This document shows positions 9,365 through 12,955 of a stretch of DNA of 12,955 nucleotides, one piece after another. A program made the position numbers and the translations under genes. The first letter of the stretch is position 1; every line of letters begins with the position of its first letter. Source of the DNA: Cyclostephanos tholiformis (lineage: Eukaryota; Bacillariophyta; Thalassiosirophyceae; Thalassiosirales; Thalassiosiraceae); the NCBI GenBank assembly GCA_036939975.1, contig JALLPB010000989.1, positions 1 through 12,955 on the forward strand, read 5' to 3'. The notes below the pieces were generated by a model. It had not been told where the DNA came from, did no database searches, and was given only the letters and a program-made list of their open reading frames with translations.

Positions 9365-9568
9365 CGTCGCGTCGTGCGCGACGTGGAACGACGATGCCGC
9401 CATCGACATCGCCATGACCATCGCGGCGACGACGAACGACGTCGCGGCGCGGGATCGGATATTACGGACGACGATGCGACGACGTTCCGCGATGTCGTCG
9501 TCGTAGTCGTCGGAGCATTTCGCGGACCCGATGCGGCGCCTCGTGCGAAGGTGCATTCGCGTATCCAT
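6480..9568 (-). CDS. FG-GAP/VCBS-like beta-propeller protein, exported or membrane-anchored; function unknown
   Basis: Three exons, join(9568..7626, 7529..6638, 6545..6480), about 966 residues. A basic, acidic-patched N-terminus of 40 residues precedes a hydrophobic segment at residues 41-60 (AATSFVVAAMVMAMSMAASS), a signal peptide or anchor. Ser/Thr/Asp/Pro-rich low complexity follows, including poly-Pro (residues ~201-210) and poly-Gly (~488-497). The ordered part begins near residue 220 and includes an FG-GAP-like calcium-loop motif MDLTGDGRLSILAARA near residue 570 and a second repeat-like VLDEGPDVMFSVADLD at 649-664 after the first splice. The third exon supplies VLVFSMGSGEDESFQLIDDGW and a stop. 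Splicing restores plausible sequence at both junctions. Possible roles are cell-surface or secreted binding; no catalytic motif is seen. CAFS after the hydrophobic segment only loosely resembles diatom plastid-targeting ASAF motifs. Confidence 0.75.
6546..6637 (-). other. Second intron of the FG-GAP-like gene (92 nt)
   Basis: On the minus strand the donor GTGCGT starts at 6637 and the acceptor TTGACAG ends at 6546, in phase 0. The junction reads VPCYEQDK-VLVFSMGSGEDE, which continues the beta-propeller pattern better than the unspliced CSLFAGDHSVKLP ending at 6590. The donor is not a perfect consensus, so retention in some transcripts is possible. Confidence 0.75.
7530..7625 (-). other. First intron of the FG-GAP-like gene (96 nt)
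   Basis: On the minus strand the donor GTTAGT starts at 7625 and the acceptor CCATAG ends at 7530, phase 2, forming an Arg codon. It removes the TGA TAA stops at 7591-7586 that separate two same-frame open stretches. The junction gives TPWKLR-VLDEGPDVMF, a natural continuation. Confidence 0.85.
8080..8105. repeat. 26-base C homopolymer (poly-Gly codons on the minus strand)
   Basis: The run is C on the plus strand, hence G in the mRNA, and encodes poly-Gly followed by an Asp-rich stretch (DDDYDDDDDILDD). The frame is open through it. Exact length is uncertain because such runs are prone to slippage and sequencing error. Confidence 0.95.
8940..8967. repeat. 28-base G homopolymer (poly-Pro codons on the minus strand)
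   Basis: The run is G on the plus strand, hence C in the mRNA, and encodes poly-Pro between PSPSSPYPS and SSSPSSSSS. The frame is open on both sides. It is complementary to the C-run at 8080-8105 within the same exon. Confidence 0.95.
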
Positions 9569-9762
9569 CGCAGCGCCGCCGATGCATATGGAATATATCT
9601 CTCTCTCGTTGTCGTGAATTTAAAAATAGGTATTGAAGGCCAAAACAAAAAATAATGCTGCTTCGTTTTGTATTAGGGGGTACGGTAGGAACCCTACATA
9701 ATTACTACGTAGGAAACAAATAATAACACCGTCCCATAAAAATTACATCACCGGCTTGCATG
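9569..9762 (-). promoter_or_regulatory. Upstream region of the FG-GAP-like gene
   Basis: This AT-richer stretch lies directly 5' of the minus-strand start at 9568. Nearest the start is a pyrimidine-repeat TCTCTCTC on the plus strand (GAGAGAGA on the coding strand). A small inverted pair, CCTAC and GTAGG, lies near 9691-9713. No confident TATA box or initiator is seen. Confidence 0.35.
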
Positions 9763-9912
9763 TCAGCAGCCTCCTCCCAAAAGACGGAGCTCGTGAAGGT
9801 AATCTTCGGGGTCATTGTCATCGCCTTGTTCATCGCTGGACTTGATGTTGTCCACGAGAGGTAGCATAGTCATCGCCGGGGTCAGCATGATAGAGTCAAG
9901 GAGTGAGTAGTG
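9763..9912 (-). pseudogene. Small coding relic, 49 codons, unknown family
   Basis: Between a TGA at 9915-9913 and a TGA at 9765-9763, the minus strand reads a protein-like sequence with mixed composition: LLDSIMLTPAMTMLPLVDN, then the acidic SSDEQGDDNDPED, then YLHELRLLGGGC. Continuing the same frame upstream of the stop gives MTTLDDG, so an in-frame nonsense change may divide an older exon. The family is unrecognised; it could be the C-terminal tail of a lost transposase-like gene or chance. Confidence 0.3.
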
Positions 9913-11270
9913 TCACCCGTCATCAAGGGTCGTCATAAAAGCCTCAAGTAATTTTGCTGATGGGTGAGAGGCGATTCAGCAATGTGTTAGGTTTGTGGTC
10001 CAGGACCAATGCCCCAAAAGGGGTTGTTGGCGGTCAAATACCCTGGTCAAAGGAGGGTAAACTTAATGGTTTAATGTGGTCCAATTTCCCGGAGGGATAT
10101 GGTCTTTGGGTGGGTTACCAGGTCAAAGAAATGAAGAACCATGGTTAAAATGAATCCCCCCCCGGGTCAAGGGATAGGTCAATGGGGCGCAGTCGCAATG
10201 CAACATCAAAATTGATGTGGTCAAGGTCCCCTTTCTTGGTCAAAGGGTTTGGTCAAATACACCATGGGCTAAATATTATGGGGAAAAGGGTGGAACTAGG
10301 GTCGAGTTCATTGGGTCAAAAGATTTATTGGTTAAACCGTGGTCATATGTTTTATTCCCCAAGTAGTAGGGGTGCCATCAGTGGTCAGAATCCTCCCCTG
10401 TGAAAGGTTGGATCAATGGTCAGTCTCCTCCCCAGTGGAGGGTTGGGTCAATGGTGCGATCAATGCCGACGTCATTGTTGATCGTCGTCATCAGCAGTGG
10501 TCATCATTGGCGTTGGCCGTGGTAGCCATGATTGTTATCATCATCGGCCGGGGTCATTGTTGTCATTGGCTGTGGGCAGCGGTCATGGTCGTTGTCAATC
10601 ATAGGCCATGGTCATCGGCGTGATCACCAGCCATGGTCATCGGTCCTGATCGTAGTCCACATCAGCACTGTCCATCGTGTTGCAGGTCATCATCCTCATT
10701 ACCGTAGTCAATCACAGAGTGTGGAACCTGTGGGCAAGCAGCGGCAAAGGCAAAAGCCGCGTCAGTCAAAATAAATAATTCATCGCCGCAGCCATTGTCA
10801 GTTCATTGTCATCATCGTGGAGTCAAGGGTCACCGATGTTGCCGTCAAAAGTGACGAGGATTTGTCCAGCGCTGTTGATGGCGGGCATTGTCATGGGTCA
10901 TTGTCATGGGTCGTTGTCTTCGTTCTGGTCATCGGCCGTGGTTGTCGTTGCCGTCACCATTGGCCATGGTCGTGTCATCGTCGTCGTTGTCTGCGGAGCA
11001 ATGCGGGGAGAGGGATCATTCGATAAATTGTGGTCAGTGTTGGGAGATCAAGATCGGCCAGAGCCGAAATTGAGTCAACATGGTTGCTAAGGTCGTTGAC
11101 ATTGCCGACGACCCATGGTCCTTATCATTGTTGTCGTCGGCCATAGTAGCTCAGCTGGTTAGGTCATTGGGTCTGATAAACTGAGGAAATAGGGCCGTGC
11201 GGCTAGGGAACCGATGGCTATTCATGGTCTATCAATAATATTATAAGTCTATCTATTTTGGTGGTCAACG
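9800..11270. repeat. Region crowded with strand-biased GGTCA motif, degenerate repeat DNA
   Basis: By eye about 25 GGTCA cores occur on the plus strand over roughly 1.45 kb. From 10030 to 10450 they are mostly GGTCAA, for example near 10033, 10044, 10111, 10166, 10177, 10217, 10238, 10250, 10313 and 10446; further right they become GGTCATTG or GGTCATCG. A local period of 25 bases is seen where CCATGGTCATCGG occurs at 10606 and 10631. Open frames here are short, low-complexity and overlap in several frames, so I call no gene. It looks like decayed satellite or minisatellite DNA. Confidence 0.65.
11147..11183 (+). other. tRNA 5'-half-like fragment with A-box
   Basis: TAGCTCAGCTGG at 11147-11158 matches the Pol III A-box consensus exactly, and GTCTGATAAAC at 11171-11181 resembles an Ile (GAU) anticodon loop. 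The D-stem and anticodon stem pair poorly and no T-loop/B-box (GGTTCRANNCC) follows, so it is not a functional tRNA gene. It could be a tRNA relic, the head of a tRNA-derived SINE, or chance. Confidence 0.25.
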
Positions 11271-11285
11271 AGAGCGCAGGGATTA

Positions 11286-11438
11286 TGTCAGGCACGCACC
11301 AGGCGCGTGCCACCTGGCTCTGACACACGTGTCAAGTAGAAGTCTACGTACGAGGGATGCAGAACTTTCTCGTACCCAGAGTGCTTTCTCGTGACGCACT
11401 CCATATGCGACGGCCAGACAAGATCTCCGTCTGTCTGG
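11286..11438. ncRNA. Candidate structured element: four consecutive perfect hairpins
   Basis: Arms are: GGCACGC 11291-11297 with GCGTGCC 11305-11311, nested inside TGTCA 11286-11290 and TGACA 11321-11325; GTACGAG 11348-11354 with CTCGTAC 11369-11375; GAGTGC 11379-11384 with GCACTC 11396-11401; CCAGACA 11414-11420 with TGTCTGG 11432-11438. Loops are 7-14 bases. I could not match it to U1-U6, SRP, RNase P/MRP or a tRNA. The strand is undetermined because perfect stems work both ways; it may instead be a fold-back transposon relic. Confidence 0.4.
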
Positions 11439-11440
11439 GT

Positions 11441-11748
11441 ATATTGTCTCAGTCCAAAAATAACAACTCCAATCAACAGCACCTCAAACAACAGCGTCAA
11501 AGATTGATCTGTCACCGAAGGGGACTTCGTTTTGCCACACTCCCATCAGATTCTTAGTGGTGCGTGGACGCCGCCGTGCCCTATTGCATCTGTATATTTT
11601 AATTCCACTGCCGGTCTGTTCGAATTAAGCTTTGCCTGGCTTTTTTACATGGGAGGTTTCCCTCCAGCTAAATACTAGGCATCTTAGATAGTCCTACTTT
11701 AATCATCCCACCCTTGAAAAAAGGACGAAGTCCTGATTACTAACTTTA
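11441..11748. other. Intergenic DNA without recognised features
   Basis: No gene, intron chain or repeat was recognised. A short plus-strand open frame runs to 11557 but has no domain-like content and covers the hairpin cluster. Confidence 0.4.
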
Positions 11749-11839
11749 CTTTCATATTATTTTGTTGTTTTGTGTTCCTCCTCATGAATTGAAAATGCCT
11801 TCTTTCATATTATTGTTGGTGTGTTCCTCCTCATGAATT
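11749..11839. repeat. Direct repeat, two copies (11749-11790 and 11802-11839)
   Basis: Both copies contain CTTTCATATTATT and end in TGTGTTCCTCCTCATGAATT; the first has a few extra T/G bases in the middle. The repeat ends just before the LRR pseudogene start at 11854, so it lies in that gene's former promoter region. TATAAATA at 11839-11846 is too near the ATG to be called a TATA box. Confidence 0.8.
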
Positions 11840-11853
11840 ATAAATAGCCGACC

Positions 11854-12641
11854 ATGAATGTTGATGATGATAGGGTTCGTGCAAGGAGTCTTCATTTATT
11901 ATGGGCAGGAGGGTGATGATTTTATGGAGGGTGCGATTTGCATAATAGTCGATCCGTCCGTTGTTGACGATGGTGATACTCAATGATGGGCTGGAGAAGG
12001 TTATTGTGAGGGCAGCTTTCAGAGAGTGCACGTTGCTGCTCGAAACTGCACCCCCCCCCCCCCGTGCGGAATAAGCAATACTGCACCCCAACCCTTCCCC
12101 CCCTGCCATCAAGAGGATGAAGATGGTGGCATTCTATTGCTGCTCCGGTTTGATGGCCGTGACCCTTGGCAATGTTCTGGAGGATATCAGGGCAACATGA
12201 AATTTAAAGGTGCATGTCGCTTCAGAACATTAAAGTGCCCCTCCAAAGTCAAAGCAATTAAGGAGGGCACATTCTATGAGTGCTGGGCATTTTGGAGGGT
12301 GAATCTCAACAATGGGCTGAAGGTGATCAGAAAGGAGGCATTTTGGAGTTGCGCATGCTCTGATGCATCGATATACCCCCCCATCAAGTCGATTGAGAAC
12401 GGTGCACCATTCAGGGATTGCTCAAGGTTGATGAGAGCAAATATAGAAAGGGGCAGCTGGGGGTGATTGGAAAGGAGGCAATTCACAGTGGCGCATTGCT
12501 CCAATGTATTGACATCTTCCCCGCCATCAAGTTGATCAAAAATGGGCATTCAAAGAGTGCTGATGGTTGAGGACTGTGGATCTTGGCAATGGGCTGGAGA
12601 AGATTGGGATGGCAGTATTTTGCAGTTACACACATCACTGA
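11854..12641 (+). pseudogene. BspA-like leucine-rich-repeat protein, broken by frameshifts
   Basis: BspA-type LRR proteins are built from ~23-residue units (pattern: IG..AF..C..L....LP..L..I) and are abundant, mostly uncharacterised, in diatoms. Unit fragments appear in order on the plus strand but in changing frames: LNDGLEKVIVRAAFRECTLL from 11979; PSPPAIKRMKMVAFYCCSGL then TLGNVLEDIRA from about 12096; VKAIKEGTFYEC from 12248, NNGLKVIRKEAFWSC and IKSIENGAPFRDCSRL to about 12440; LGVIGKEAIHSGALLQC with IFPAIKLIKNG from about 12455; and LRTVDLGNGLEKIGMAVFC from 12567 to TGA 12639-12641. The likely start is ATG 11854, followed by IIVDPSVVDDGD near 11945. At least four frame changes rule out an intact product unless introns are invoked, and no GT-AG pairs fit. 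Composition differs from the GC-rich genes at left. Confidence 0.8.
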
Positions 12642-12955
12642 CATGAGCCCAGAGTTCACAGTAACTTGTGTAACAATTGTTACAAATTCGGATGCCTGAC
12701 CCAAGGCCAGACATTGGTGTGTTCAGTATTTACCTGAAGTACACAAAAGGTGCCAAGCAAATTTTTAGCACAAAGTGGAACCTTTGAGGTCAGTAGACTG
12801 ACATCAGAGATCTAAGACATCACTGGATGGATTCACCACATCATTGGATGTTGAATAGGGATCCACCACATCATATGATGTTGAAGAGAGATCTTTAAGC
12901 TCTCCTACAGATGTACATACTCATGGAGGAACATCAAAGATACATCATGAGGATG
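12642..12955. other. Intergenic DNA past the LRR pseudogene
   Basis: No coding sequence is supported. A 30-base tandem repeat occupies 12834-12893, and a weaker related segment (AGATCTAAGACATCACTGGATGG) lies just before it near 12808-12830. The window ends within this region. Confidence 0.5.
12834..12893. repeat. Two 30-base tandem units
   Basis: Units at 12834-12863 and 12864-12893 each start CACCACATCAT, contain GATGTTGAA and end GATC; they differ at about four positions. Related fragments flank the pair on both sides, suggesting an older, longer array. Confidence 0.85.

Noticed and set aside
9080..9655. Plus-strand Arg/Val-rich open frame of 191 codons
   Set aside because: It is the antisense of the GTC/GAC-rich N-terminal exon of the minus-strand gene and has only low-complexity Arg and Val runs.
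9954..11090. Several plus-strand open frames of 60-94 codons
   Set aside because: They overlap in different frames through GGTCA-rich repeat DNA and show only repeat-derived Val/Ile/His/Gly runs.
11140..11215. A complete tRNA-Ile gene
   Set aside because: There is an A-box and an anticodon-like loop, but the stems do not pair properly and there is no T-loop or B-box.
12274..12704. Minus-strand open frames opposite the LRR relic
   Set aside because: They are antisense shadows; the plus strand carries the recognisable LRR units.

Overview
The window looks like nuclear DNA of a stramenopile, most likely a centric diatom. This is inference, based on: short GT-AG introns of 83-96 bases inside otherwise long exons; a degraded Harbinger-type transposase; a degraded BspA-like leucine-rich-repeat gene (a family greatly expanded in diatoms); and exons rich in GAC/GTC triplets and low-complexity acidic, Ser/Thr and Gly runs. 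There are no operons or bacterial-type signals.

Layout, left to right. (1) 114-1220 (+): a PIF/Harbinger-like DDE transposase pseudogene with one intron. The three catalytic acidic residues survive, but it carries an in-frame TGA and a C-terminal frameshift with apparent deletion. It is followed by AT-rich DNA with several short inverted repeats. (2) 1726-5156 (+): a large gene for a FAD-dependent oxidoreductase of the carotenoid-isomerase/retinol-saturase type. A long N-terminal extension with a membrane segment precedes the FAD domain. One intron is clear (4680-4764). The N-terminal and catalytic halves lie in different frames across a G-rich stretch near 2768-2786, so the gene has either a one-base indel or a second intron there. 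(3) 5316-6116 (-): a decayed gene for a small coiled-coil protein with a C-terminal membrane segment, containing 42-base (14-residue) repeat units. (4) 6480-9568 (-): a three-exon gene, about 966 residues, for an exported or membrane-anchored FG-GAP/VCBS-like beta-propeller protein of unknown function. It has in-frame poly-Pro and poly-Gly tracts encoded by 28-base and 26-base homopolymers. (5) 9569-11853: mostly non-coding. It holds a small coding relic on the minus strand (9763-9912), about 1.4 kb crowded with a strand-biased GGTCA core motif, a tRNA-like A-box fragment, and a compact cluster of four perfect hairpins (11286-11438) that is the best candidate for an undescribed structured element. 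(6) 11854-12641 (+): a BspA-like LRR pseudogene broken by several frameshifts. (7) 12642-12955: non-coding with 30-base tandem repeats.

Only two genes appear potentially functional (1726-5156 and 6480-9568). They lie on opposite strands with their 3' ends facing each other across the coiled-coil relic, and nothing in the sequence ties their functions together. The rest is repeat-rich DNA with dead genes, as expected of an accessory, transposon-affected nuclear region. I found no CRISPR array, complete tRNA or rRNA.
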